Below are positions 1 through 8,119 of a stretch of 64,000 nucleotides of DNA, piece by piece (within the stretch, counting starts at the first letter, position 1; each line of letters starts with the position of its first letter). Both the position numbers and the translations under genes were made by a program. The notes beneath the pieces were generated by a model. The model made no database searches and was not told the origin of the DNA. It saw only the letters and a list, made by a program, of their open reading frames with translations. This stretch comes from Sulfitobacter brevis (GTDB lineage: Bacteria > Pseudomonadota > Alphaproteobacteria > Rhodobacterales > Rhodobacteraceae), in the NCBI RefSeq assembly GCF_900112755.1, contig NZ_FOMW01000010.1:1-64000 (forward strand). Direction: 5' to 3'.

Positions 1-5
1 ACGAG

Positions 6-261
6 GTGCGTGATAACTTGATGGGCGGGCTGCTGGCTTTCGGAATTGCGACTCCGGTTGTGGTCGCGTGCTGCGGTGGTGGCACGGCTCTGCTGGCTGC
101 CACGTTCAGTAAATTTGGAGCCTGGCTGTCAGGTTTTTGGCGCACTTTCCATCGCGCTTTTGGCAGCGCTCGCCTTCCTTGTCGTTCGCGAAGTCCGGCG
201 ATCTGCCAAACGCCGCGCCCCGTATCCCAATAATTTTTCAGACAGAAAGAGTGTTACTTGA
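6..261 (+). pseudogene. Small Cys-Cys membrane protein of the mer operon, frameshifted
   Basis: The first half reads as a hydrophobic segment with a vicinal cysteine pair (VVACCGGGTALL) and ends around LSGF. The second half, a membrane helix (ALSIALLAALAFLVV) with a basic tail, lies in the next frame up to the TGA at 259-261. The frames join cleanly at the five-T run at 134-138: with one T fewer the protein is continuous, about 80-85 residues with two membrane segments. The start is uncertain (GTG at 6, ATG at 21, or outside the window). A membrane Cys pair and the place just ahead of the MerF-like gene suggest a role in mercury uptake, but I recognise no named family. A sequencing error in the T run would make it intact. 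Confidence 0.6.
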
Positions 262-644
262 CCCAGAATACTGAAAACCCCGACCGCATGCTGAAATGGG
301 GGCTGGGCGGCGCGCTTTTTGCTGCCCTGTGCTGCTTCACCCCGCTATTGGTCATCGTCGTGGCCGGTGTCGGACTGTCGGCTTTGACCGGCTGGCTCGA
401 CTACGCGCTGTTTCCCCTGCTGTTCTTTTGTCTCGCCGTTGTGTCGCAGGCGCTCTGGCTGCGTGCAGGCAAGCCGGGTCCGGCTCCAAAAATCTGGGCT
501 TCTGCGATTGCCGCTGCGCTGTCGTTCATAATCATCTGGATCGAGTTCCGCTTTGCTCTGCGGATCACGGCTGGCGCTTTTGTAGCTGTCGGGGTCTACG
601 CCCTTTTCCTCAATAAGGCGAAATCTAAAGGAGCTGCACGATGA
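258..644 (+). CDS. MerF-like mercuric ion membrane transporter
   Basis: The stretch ALCCFTPLLVIV followed by GLSALTGWLDYALFP matches the core of MerF, an inner-membrane protein that carries Hg(II) into the cytoplasm for MerA; the first Cys pair binds mercury. At 128 residues it is longer than classical MerF (about 80). It lacks the C-terminal Cys pair and instead has two further hydrophobic segments, so four membrane helices in all. Translation probably begins at TTG 258, overlapping the stop of the preceding gene (TTGA); an in-frame ATG at 288 is the alternative. Its stop overlaps the next start (ATGA at 641-644), indicating one operon with translational coupling. Confidence 0.75.
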   Translation: MTQNTENPDRMLKWGLGGALFAALCCFTPLLVIVVAGVGLSALTGWLDYALFPLLFFCLAVVSQALWLRAGKPGPAPKIWASAIAAALSFIIIWIEFRFALRITAGAFVAVGVYALFLNKAKSKGAAR

Positions 645-778
645 TGATGGGGTCTTGCACTGCGGTTGGCATGTTCTTCGGAATGCTTGGCATGTTGACG
701 CCGCTTATAGCCATTGGTGCGATCATTTATTTGGTCGTTGCCAAACGAAAAAACTCTGATCTGCACGAGGCACGCTGA
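641..778 (+). CDS. 45-residue Met-rich single-helix membrane peptide in the mer operon
   Basis: ATG 641 overlaps the previous stop, is preceded by an AAAGGAG ribosome site at 627-633, and opens 45 codons ending at TGA 776-778, two bases before the merA start. The protein begins MMMGSC, has one hydrophobic segment with several Met and Gly residues (MFFGMLGMLTPLIAIGAIIY), and ends in a basic, charged tail. A Cys and many Met residues in a membrane peptide fit soft-metal handling, but that is inference. The tight packing with both neighbours is the best sign that it is real. Confidence 0.65.
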   Translation: MMMGSCTAVGMFFGMLGMLTPLIAIGAIIYLVVAKRKNSDLHEAR

Positions 779-779
779 A

Positions 780-2210
780 ATGAAAGATATCAACATGAAT
801 GACGACGGTAACGGAAGCTATGATCTGATTGTCATCGGCGCAGGCTCGGCGGGTTTCTCCGCATCCATTACAGCCTCCGATGCTGGGAAGCGTGTCGCAC
901 TGGTCGGGCATGGCACCATCGGAGGTACTTGCGTGAACTTCGGGTGCGTGCCGTCCAAGGCGATGATCCGCGCGGCAGAGGCGATCCACGGCGCACAGGC
1001 GGCCAAGCGGTTCCCCGGTGTTTCAGGACAGGCCCAAGTTGATGACTGGAGCACCTTGGTGGAGTCAAAGGACGACTTGGTCGCAACCATGCGGCAGAAG
1101 AAATACGCAGACCTGCTGCCGGAGTATCCGGGTGTCGATTACATCGACGCTGGCCCGGCAAAACTGATCAAGGGCGGCGTGATGATTGGAAGCCGCACCC
1201 TGACTGCGCCCAAGATCATCATCGCGACGGGTGGCCACTCTATCTTGCCAACCATCGACGGTATTGCGGATGTAGGTGCTTTGGACAGCAAGAGCATGCT
1301 TGAGCTGAAAACCTTGCCCGAAAGCCTGATCTTCTTGGGGGCGGGCTACATCGGTGCGGAGCTGGCGCAAATGATGAGTCGGATGGGCGTGAAGGTTACG
1401 GTCGTCGCGCGCTCGCATCTGTTGCCGGGTGCCGAACCGGAAGTGTCTGAGGCTTTGGCAGATGCGTTCATGGCCGAGGGGATCACGCTGCTGACCGGCC
1501 TGAGCTACGATAGTGTGCGCCGTGATGCGGCGGGCGTAACCTTGCGCGTCATGCAGAGCGGGGAGCCTGTCGAGGTCACCGCGGATCATCTTGTCTCCAC
1601 CGCTGGCAGACGCGCCAATATCGAAGGAATGGGCTTGGATGAAATCGGCGTAGAAACCGACGTGCGCGGGTCCATCATGATTGGCGACGACATGCAGACG
1701 TCGGTGCCCGGCATCTATGCGGCGGGCGACGTGACCGACCGCGACCAATTCGTCTATATGGCAGCCTACGGGGCAAAGCTGGCCGTGAAAAACGCTGTTC
1801 TCGGCGATGATCAGCGCTATGAGAATGCCGCCATGCCTTGGGTCGTCTTCTCCGATCCGCAGGTTGCCGGCGTCGGGCTGAGCGAACAGCAGGCGCGGGA
1901 TGCGGGGTTTGACGTGAAAACCTCTGTCGTGCCGCTCGATCAGGTGCCGCGCGCACTTGCCGCCCGTGACCCACGTGGCTTGATTAAACTGGTGGCGGAT
2001 AGGGCTACAGATAAGCTGCTGGGTGGCCAGATCATCGCGCCTGAAGGGTCCGACACCATCCAGACGCTGGTCATGGCATTGAAGTTCGGCATGACAACCA
2101 AAGACCTCGGCGCAACGATCTTTCCGTATCTGACCACCGTAGAAGGCCTGAAGCTCGCGGCCCAGACCTTCGATATGGATGTCGCAAAACTGAGCTGCTG
2201 TGCAGGATAA
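780..2210 (+). CDS. merA: Mercuric reductase, core form without NmerA domain
   Basis: Cytoplasmic flavoenzyme that reduces Hg(II) to volatile Hg(0) with NADPH. Visible are the FAD-binding GAGSAG near residue 20, the redox-active pair Cys51/Cys56 in GGTCVNFGCVPSK, an NAD(P)-binding GAGYIG, and the diagnostic C-terminal vicinal cysteines (473-474, ending SCCAG) that separate MerA from dihydrolipoamide dehydrogenase. With 476 residues it consists of the catalytic core only; the N-terminal metallochaperone domain (NmerA, GMTCxxC) of many MerA proteins is absent. ATG 780 is chosen because it lies one base after the preceding stop with GAGG nine bases upstream; ATG 795 is possible. Followed directly by merB. 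Confidence 0.93.
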   Translation: MKDINMNDDGNGSYDLIVIGAGSAGFSASITASDAGKRVALVGHGTIGGTCVNFGCVPSKAMIRAAEAIHGAQAAKRFPGVSGQAQVDDWSTLVESKDDLVATMRQKKYADLLPEYPGVDYIDAGPAKLIKGGVMIGSRTLTAPKIIIATGGHSILPTIDGIADVGALDSKSMLELKTLPESLIFLGAGYIGAELAQMMSRMGVKVTVVARSHLLPGAEPEVSEALADAFMAEGITLLTGLSYDSVRRDAAGVTLRVMQSGEPVEVTADHLVSTAGRRANIEGMGLDEIGVETDVRGSIMIGDDMQTSVPGIYAAGDVTDRDQFVYMAAYGAKLAVKNAVLGDDQRYENAAMPWVVFSDPQVAGVGLSEQQARDAGFDVKTSVVPLDQVPRALAARDPRGLIKLVADRATDKLLGGQIIAPEGSDTIQTLVMALKFGMTTKDLGATIFPYLTTVEGLKLAAQTFDMDVAKLSCCAG

Positions 2211-2223
2211 ACGACAAAAAGTT

Positions 2224-2934
2224 ATGACCAATGATCCTCACACAATGAGCTTGGATATGTCAGTCGTGACCGATCCCGATGTTGCGAATGCCCTGCCGCA
2301 GTTGCTGACCGAATGGCGCGCGCGCAAGCAATGGGACACAATGTCCGTGCCAGCACGTGACCTGCATCTGGCGATCCTGAAGGCATTTTTGAACCACGGC
2401 CAACCGCCAAAGGTTGACCCGCAAGATAAGGCGTTGCTTGACGACCTTGAGGCGCGGAATCTGATCGTCATGGACGGTGAAACCATCCAGCACGCCTATT
2501 CTTTCTCCAACGGTGATATGCCGCATAGCGTGACAATAGCCGGCATAACCAATCATACGGTCTGCGCGATCGATGCGTTTGGCGCATCTGCGATGGTGGG
2601 CCTCCCGGGGGAGGTTCGGTTCGACTGCGGCGCGTGCGGCGATTGCGTTTCGGTCAAGATCGGGGATCAGGGGCTGACCCTGTTGGAGGCCGAACCGCAG
2701 GATGCACGGATCTGGGCCGGTATAGTCGAGGATGGCGGATGTGCAGCCTCCAGTCAGTGTCAGTCAATGATCGGGTTTTGCAGTGAAGCTCACCTTGAGA
2801 GCTGGCGGGGCCAACAGAGTGGCGACACCAATGGCTTTTCGTTCAGTGCAGCACAGGCGCTGCAAGCGGGCTCAGCGACATTCCGGCCGTTCATGGCACA
2901 TGACGCTAAGCCGATACAGCGGCCAAGCGAATAA
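2224..2934 (+). CDS. merB: Organomercurial lyase
   Basis: Breaks the carbon-mercury bond of organomercurials and passes Hg(II) to MerA. The catalytic triad is visible: Cys114 and Asp117 in TVCAIDAFG, and Cys186 in GFCSEAHLESW, matching Cys96, Asp99 and Cys159 of the well-studied MerB; the Cys-to-Asp spacing is identical. The protein (236 residues) has a helical N-terminal region and an extra Cys-rich patch (CGACGDC, 135-141). A GTG at 2200 overlapping merA would add eight residues; ATG 2224 is preferred on family length, though its ribosome site is poor. With merB the operon is broad-spectrum. Confidence 0.85.
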   Translation: MTNDPHTMSLDMSVVTDPDVANALPQLLTEWRARKQWDTMSVPARDLHLAILKAFLNHGQPPKVDPQDKALLDDLEARNLIVMDGETIQHAYSFSNGDMPHSVTIAGITNHTVCAIDAFGASAMVGLPGEVRFDCGACGDCVSVKIGDQGLTLLEAEPQDARIWAGIVEDGGCAASSQCQSMIGFCSEAHLESWRGQQSGDTNGFSFSAAQALQAGSATFRPFMAHDAKPIQRPSE

Positions 2935-2989
2935 CACGCCTGTCGTGCTGCGCAAACACTTGAGATGCCTTCAGCGAAAGAGACTAACC

Positions 2990-4348
2990 ATGAATAATTC
3001 AAATAAATACGACTTGATCGTCATCGGCGCAGGCATGGCTGGCGTCGCGGCCGCGAATAAATGCGGCGCGGCAGGCTGACGTGTGGCTATCGTTGATGCG
3101 TTGCCCTACGGCGGCACCTGCGCCTTGCGGGGCTGTGATCCCAAGAAAATCTTGCGGCGCGGCGCTGAAATCGTCGATGCCGCGCGGCTTATGGAGGGCA
3201 AAGGGATCGATCCCAGCGGGCTGAAGATCAACTGGTCGGATCTGATGGCCCACAAGCGCGGCTTTACCGACCCGGTCCCGGATAAGATGGAAAAGGGTCT
3301 GACCGGAAACGGTGTCGAAACACTGCACGGTGCTGCGCGGTTTACCGGCACCAACACGCTCGAAGTTGACGACCAGCCCTATCAGTCAAAACGTATCCTT
3401 GTCGCTGCTGGTGCGATTCCGAGACCGGTTAGCTTCACCGGTGCCGATTTGATGATCGACAGCACGGATTTTTTGAACCTCGAAGCCTTGCCCAAGCGTA
3501 TCTTGTTTGTCGGGGGTGGGTTCGTATCTTTTGAGTTTGCACATATCGCCGCACGTGCTGGGGCCGAGCCTATCATCATAGATCGCGGGGCCCGCCCGCT
3601 GAACGCTTTTGACCCCGATCTGGTCGAGATGCTCATCGCGCGCAGTGCCGCTGTCGGTGTGGACTTGCAACGCGAAACCGAGATCGTCTCGATCACAGCA
3701 TCTGAGGCGGGCTTTGCCGTTGAAGTGAAAACAGGCGACCAGACGACGACCATTGAGACCGATCTGGTCGTGCATGGCGCGGGTCGCATCGCCGCCCTTG
3801 CAGACCTGAACCTTGAGGCCGCTGGCGTCTCTTATGGCGACAAGGGCATTATCGTGGCCCCGCATCTGCAAAGTACGACGAACGACGCCGTGTTTGCCGC
3901 CGGAGATTCCGCCGACACGAAGGGCATGCCGCTGACGCCCGTTGCCGTAATCGAGGGCAAGGTCGCCGCATCGAACATGCTCAAGGAGCAGAAGATCGTG
4001 CCGGACTATTCGGGCATTCCAACGGCAGTGTTTACGGTACCCGAACTTGCCCGCGTCGGCATGTTAGAGGTCGAGGCCAAAGAGGCCGGTCACGATGTCG
4101 ACGTCCGATTCACTGATACTGGCGGCTGGTATTCGAACTACCGGATCGGGGAAACCTCAGCAGCTGCGAAGGTTTTAGTCGACAAGTCGGACGGTAAGAT
4201 CTTGGGCGCACACCTTTTTGGACCGGAATATGGCGAGTTGATCAACTTTTTCGGGCTGGCGATCAAAATGGGCCTGACTGCAAAACAGCTCAAGTCGATG
4301 ACGGCTGTCTATCCCAGCGTTGGATCTGATTTAGGATCACTAATCTAA
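2990..4348 (+). pseudogene. Pyridine nucleotide-disulfide oxidoreductase (MerA-like), interrupted by TGA
   Basis: A glutathione-reductase-fold flavoprotein with FAD motif GAGMAG, redox cysteines in GGTCALRGCDPKK (a CxxxxC pair), NAD-binding GGGFVS and a C-terminal dimerisation domain. An in-frame TGA at 3077-3079 lies between the first FAD helix and the next strand (AAG-stop-RVAIVD), where relatives commonly have Trp, so TGG to TGA is likely. GTG 3083 could restart translation, but the product would lack the FAD Rossmann motif. It lacks the C-terminal Cys pair of MerA, so it is not a second mercuric reductase; its substrate is unknown. Alternatives are a sequencing error or stop readthrough. 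It sits last in the mer operon. Confidence 0.8.
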
Positions 4349-4891
4349 CTGGGAGGGTATAGCCTTCCTACAACTTGGGGGCCGTTCATTCGCGCCTGAG
4401 TTTCTCAAAGCGGACCTTGGCATCTGGAAGGCCGAGGTCAATTTTTTTCCGCGAACTGAGAATTCGAATAATGCCAGATATTGCGCTTGCAGCGAAAGTC
4501 CGGTTTGAGGGGCCGCACCGCAGCATCGCTGAAGATGGTTGGAGGTCGGCTTTGGTGAAGGAATTCCGATGCGGGCCATTGTGTAAGATTTCCACACGGA
4601 CTGACTGTGGCCCGCGTTGGAAATCCTCCCAAGGTGGAAGCCGCGGGAGACTTGGATCAGGCTATGGGGAAAGTGCGCGTGCGGTCGAGGCCGCGGGTGC
4701 AACCTGCGCCCCGACAGAGGGGTCGCAGGCCTTGGATTCCGGTCTGGTCCTGCGCCTGACGTGTGGATTTCCCGGCGGTGAAGGTTGCCCAAGACCTTTC
4801 AGGCAGCAGCCGGAGGCATTGGGCGCATGGCTTCGTGACCGGGACTGCGGGAACAGCCGGTGGTTTGCGAAGGCGGTGAACGGGTGTTGCG
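4349..4891. other. Gene-poor stretch between the mer operon and the IS91 transposase
   Basis: No convincing gene. The 194-codon plus-strand frame here has no recognisable domain and runs over the element end. The first half (to about 4560) reads like degenerate host sequence; the second half belongs to the origin-side end of the IS91 element. Inverted repeats at 4571-4625 are described separately. Confidence 0.5.
4571..4625 (-). other. Candidate origin end (oriIS) of the IS91 element
   Basis: GCGGGCCA at 4571-4578 pairs with TGGCCCGC at 4608-4615. Nested inside are GTGT/ACAC arms, and GATTTCC (4587-4593) pairs with GGAAATC (4619-4625). Clustered hairpins downstream of the transposase stop are what an IS91 origin end looks like. 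No exact boundary or target tetranucleotide could be fixed. Confidence 0.3.
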
Positions 4892-6091
4892 TCATGCGGC
4901 ATGCTCCCTCGGTGGTGCGCGAGACATGGGTTTCTGACCGCGCCGAAAGATCTCGATGATGCGCATCGGGCCGCCGCAGCAGGGGCATGGTTCGCGCAGG
5001 GTGAGCGGGATGATCTCGGCTGCCGGTGTAGGCGGGGTGGCCTGTTCTGGATGCGGTGTCCCGAGCAATGTGCGGATATTTGCGATATTGACCTTGCGGG
5101 TCGCGCTGGCCAGCAGGCCATAGTGCCGGATACGATGGAAGCCATCGGGCAGAACATGGATCAGGAAACGGCGTATGAACTCGGGGGTGGCCAACCGCAT
5201 CACCTTTTGCCTGTCACCAGACTTGATGCGGTAGTCCTTCCATCGGAAGGAGACCGTCTCGGCATCAGCGCTGACCAGACGGGTGTTAGAGATCGCCACT
5301 CGGTGGGTGTAGCGGCTGAGATAGGCCAGCACCGCGTCAGGCCCGCCGAAGGGCGGTTTGGCATAGACCACCCAGTCGGTTTTACGGAATGGAGCGAGCC
5401 ATGCAGTGAAGGCGCGCGTGTCCGCCAGCCCAGCCAGATCGTTGAAGAAGACCAACTGCCCGGAGCGCTGCAGGCCCATCAATCCTTCCAGAAACAGACG
5501 TCTGAACAGACGCGACAGCACCCGCACGTGAAGAAAGAACCCCGGCTTGCAGGCGATCCATCTCGTGCCATCGGGCGACAGGCCGCCGCCCGGCACGATC
5601 ATGTGGATGTGAGGGTGGTGGGTCAGTGCTGACCCCCAAGTATGCAGGACGCTGGTGATGCCGACCCGTGCGCCGAGACGTTTGGGATCTACCGAGATAG
5701 TCATTACCGTTTCTGCCGACGCCCTGAACAACAATCCATAGATTGCTTTCTTGTTCCAATGGGCGATCCGGGCAATCTCCGCTGGCAGGGTAAAGACCAC
5801 GTGGAAATATTCCACCGGCAGCAGGTCCTCGGCGCGCGCTTCCATCCAGTCGCGCGCCGCTGGCCCCTGGCATTTGGGACAATGCCGGTTCTTGCAAGAG
5901 TTGTAAGAGATGTGATGGTGGCCGCATTTGGCACAGCCAGCCACGTGCCCGCCGAGCGCCTCGGTTCGGCAGGCCTCAATGGCTGACATCACCTTGAGCT
6001 GGGAGAGGCTGACATGCCCCGCATTGGCCTGCCGCCACGCAGGGCCATACTTGCGGAGGATGTCAGCAAGCTCCAGCTTTGGACGGGACAA
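4892..6091 (-). CDS. IS91-family HUH (rolling-circle) transposase
   Basis: 399 residues. The N-terminal zinc-binding part shows CAKCGHHH and SCKNRHCPKC. The HUH metal site lies in HPHIHMIVPGGG, and the catalytic Tyr region is YLSRYTHRVAISNTRL. A further Cys motif (PCPCCGG) sits near the C terminus. These are the hallmarks of single-strand transposases that nick, replicate and rejoin at oriIS. The length is normal for the family and no stop or frameshift is seen. Downstream of and probably co-transcribed with the recombinase at 6104-6991. Confidence 0.9.
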   Translation of the reverse strand: MSRPKLELADILRKYGPAWRQANAGHVSLSQLKVMSAIEACRTEALGGHVAGCAKCGHHHISYNSCKNRHCPKCQGPAARDWMEARAEDLLPVEYFHVVFTLPAEIARIAHWNKKAIYGLLFRASAETVMTISVDPKRLGARVGITSVLHTWGSALTHHPHIHMIVPGGGLSPDGTRWIACKPGFFLHVRVLSRLFRRLFLEGLMGLQRSGQLVFFNDLAGLADTRAFTAWLAPFRKTDWVVYAKPPFGGPDAVLAYLSRYTHRVAISNTRLVSADAETVSFRWKDYRIKSGDRQKVMRLATPEFIRRFLIHVLPDGFHRIRHYGLLASATRKVNIANIRTLLGTPHPEQATPPTPAAEIIPLTLREPCPCCGGPMRIIEIFRRGQKPMSRAPPREHAA

Positions 6092-6103
6092 CGTCCGCGC
6101 CTG

Positions 6104-6991
6104 TCATTCCAGACTTCGCTTCACCGTCTGATCCTGCAGCTTGGCCAGCATCTCGTAGGGGCTGATCGTGTCGCGGATCGTCTTGGTGGCCACATGGGTG
6201 TATCGCGCGGTGGTCGTCAGTTTGGCGTGGCCGAGCAGGACCTGTATCACGCGCACGTCCGTGTTGGCCTCCAGCAGATGCGTCGCAAAGCTGTGCCGCA
6301 ATGTGTGCAGCGTCGCGGCCTTCTTCACGCCTGCCATGTGCTTGGCCGATGTGAATGCGCGGTTCAATTGGCGTGGTGAGATCGGGTTAATCTTCGGCTT
6401 ACCCGGAAACAGCCACCCTTCCGGCCGCGCCTCGCGCCAATAGGTGCGCAGCAGCTCCAGCAATCCCGGCGAGAGCATAACCTTGCGGTCTTTCTGGCCC
6501 TTTCCCTGCTCAATATGGATCAGCATGCGGTCGCTGTCGATGTCGTCGATTTTGAGGTTACAGACCTCGGCGGCCCGCAGACCTGCGCCGTAGGAAATGC
6601 TCAGTGCAGCGCGATACTTCAATCCCGGCCCTGGCGTGGCCATCAGAATATCAGACACTTCCTCGACGCTGAACACCACGGGCAACCTGCGCGGCTGTGT
6701 GCGGAACTGCATGTAGCGCTTCATCTCCTCGCGCCCGCAGGTCATGCCGAAGAAAAACCTCAGCGCGACAATGCGCGCGTTGAAGGTCGTGGGCGTGATT
6801 CCGGCATCGGTCATATGGAGTTGATAGGCGCGCAGGTCCTCCGGTGAGGCCGTATCCGGTGATCGCCCGAGAAAAGCGGCGAAATCCTTGATTGCTCGAA
6901 TGTGGGCCTTCTGAGCTTTATCGCCCATCCCGCGAATGCGCATGTCTTCGATCATCCGCTCGCGCAGCGGCGTGGTTCTCTCCTCCGTCAT
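6104..6991 (-). CDS. Tyrosine recombinase of the IS91 element
   Basis: 295 residues with a SAM-like N-terminal DNA-binding domain (about 1-90) and a catalytic domain showing the Arg of GAGLRAAEVCNL, the HTLRHSFATHLL box (HxxR), the LLGHAKLTTT His and the nucleophile Tyr in ARYTH. This is the companion integrase found with IS91 transposases rather than a housekeeping XerC/D. A strong AGGAGGT ribosome site (minus strand, about 6995-7001) lies four bases before the ATG. Directly upstream is a 14-8-14 inverted repeat (7001-7036) with the architecture of a recombinase core site. Confidence 0.88.
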   Translation of the reverse strand: MTEERTTPLRERMIEDMRIRGMGDKAQKAHIRAIKDFAAFLGRSPDTASPEDLRAYQLHMTDAGITPTTFNARIVALRFFFGMTCGREEMKRYMQFRTQPRRLPVVFSVEEVSDILMATPGPGLKYRAALSISYGAGLRAAEVCNLKIDDIDSDRMLIHIEQGKGQKDRKVMLSPGLLELLRTYWREARPEGWLFPGKPKINPISPRQLNRAFTSAKHMAGVKKAATLHTLRHSFATHLLEANTDVRVIQVLLGHAKLTTTARYTHVATKTIRDTISPYEMLAKLQDQTVKRSLE

Positions 6992-7000
6992 TTGAACCTC

Positions 7001-7036
7001 CTGTCTGATGATTGAGAGGACCCAATCGTCAGGCAG
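7001..7036. repeat. lox-like 14-8-14 inverted repeat beside the tyrosine recombinase
   Basis: The left arm CTGTCTGATGATTG (7001-7014) and right arm CAATCGTCAGGCAG (7023-7036) are inverted copies agreeing at 12 of 14 positions, separated by exactly 8 bases (AGAGGACC). Tyrosine recombinases such as Cre, XerCD and Flp act on inverted arms of 11-14 bp around 6-8 bp spacers. It could instead be an operator or mRNA hairpin controlling the recombinase. Confidence 0.45.
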
Positions 7037-7237
7037 AATCGCCGGTTGCCAAATGCACAGATCTCAAATCAATGCTGAACGCCCGATACAGGCACCATTG
7101 CCGCGCGAGCGGCTTCGTCCATGGGCCGAGAGCGAGCCGGGAGAAGGTCGGCGAGAGGGCCTTCGCTGACTATCATGAGCCTTCCCAGATGAGTTCCAGC
7201 GCCGCACTATGTGGGGTCCACGGCGGCGCCGGTGAGG

Positions 7238-7618
7238 TTAATTCGTGCAGGTAATTGGAGCGCCTTCTTGAACGAGTTTTTGCCAATCAGCTCCGAGCGT
7301 CTGCCTCGCTGAGAGTGCATTCTTCGCTTCCGGCGAACGAGCATCTATCAATTGGACAACCATTCCTTGTTCATTGATGCCCGACCAGCCATCATAACCC
7401 GTCGTGTCACCTTGGATAATGAATAGATCATGGCCGCGACGGATCACTTCTACGGCAGCGGTGCGAAATGCCACGTTCCGAGTACCCGCTGAGCCGCAAG
7501 CGGGCGCTCCGCGAGTTGAAACCTTGAAGCTGGTCTGCGAAAGCTGCTGAACATCGGTGGTTGCACATGCCGAAAGAGTTAATGCAATCGCTGTGATCGA
7601 GAATAAAAGACGTCTCAA
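7238..7618 (-). CDS. Predicted lipoprotein, function unknown
   Basis: 126 residues with a signal peptide and lipobox (LTLSAC, Cys18), so probably anchored in the outer or inner membrane. The mature part contains VAFRTAAVEVIRRGHDLFII and two further Cys residues (in PACGSAG and ITCTN) that could form a disulfide. TTG 7618 is chosen because AAAGGA lies seven bases upstream; a TTG at 7636 would add six residues with no ribosome site. I recognise no characterised domain. It stands alone between the IS91 element and the urease genes. Confidence 0.65.
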   Translation of the reverse strand: MRRLLFSITAIALTLSACATTDVQQLSQTSFKVSTRGAPACGSAGTRNVAFRTAAVEVIRRGHDLFIIQGDTTGYDGWSGINEQGMVVQLIDARSPEAKNALSARQTLGADWQKLVQEGAPITCTN

Positions 7619-7636
7619 TTGGGTATCCTTTGTCAA

Positions 7637-8119
7637 AATGTAAGTTTCAAAAATCTACTGGCCAAGATAAATCGATACAACCATTGGGGGAAGCCGGGCT
7701 CAATCAGGGGCTATTTTGTTGCATTTGAGTTACGTCGCAACGCGATGGGCAATAACTTTAGACCTGCTATTCGCGGCACTTTCAACAGATTGCAGGACAA
7801 GGCTGGCAGCAACAGCCTTCATGAAGGGCGGATAGCGGACTTTTGCTGCAAGTGCGGACTGGTAGTGGGTCAACGGCAAGAGCTGACATGAAATAAGCCA
7901 CGGATTGAGAGTTCTTTCTGCGATGCGGAAGGCGGTTGTTAGTGCAAACTGCCGAACGGTGCAGAGGAGAGTTTTGCGGATGCAGCAAAGTCAGCCCCGA
8001 CGCGACCGTCCAACTGCGGACGGTCGCATTTGTGCACCAAACGAGTGTCCCATTGTCCATAAAGGACGGGGATAAAATATACCCTGCGGTTTCTCTCGCC
8101 ATTAGATTTCAGACTCACC
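7637..8119. other. Intergenic stretch between the lipoprotein and ureG
   Basis: Short frames on both strands lack domains and ribosome sites. The text resembles degenerate non-coding sequence common in roseobacters. No terminator, tRNA or repeat could be supported. Confidence 0.4.

Larger units (their letters stand above)
4571..7036 (-). mobile_element. IS91-family element with HUH transposase and tyrosine recombinase
   Basis: Two minus-strand genes, a tyrosine recombinase (6104-6991) followed 12 bases later by an IS91-type transposase (4892-6091), form a known two-gene type of IS91 element. IS91 elements move by rolling-circle replication and have no terminal inverted repeats, so the ends cannot be placed exactly. 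I set the left limit at a hairpin-rich block downstream of the transposase, where the replication origin end is expected, and the right limit at the lox-like site ahead of the recombinase. Both genes are full length, so the element may be active. It sits just behind the mer operon and could mobilise it by one-ended transposition. Confidence 0.65.

Noticed and set aside
1065-2231. 388-codon open frame on the minus strand
   Set aside because: It is fully antisense to merA, whose motifs and codon pattern are convincing; the antisense protein shows no domain.
3077-3079. Selenocysteine reading of the TGA in the flavin oxidoreductase
   Set aside because: The codon lies in a structural FAD-fold turn, not at the redox pair, and no insertion hairpin is apparent downstream.
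4375-4959. 194-codon plus-strand frame next to the IS91 transposase
   Set aside because: Runs over the candidate origin end and into the transposase antisense; no recognisable domain.
7782-8102. 106-codon minus-strand frame between the lipoprotein and ureG
   Set aside because: Looks like the recurrent non-coding sequence of roseobacter genomes; Cys/Ser-rich random-looking translation.
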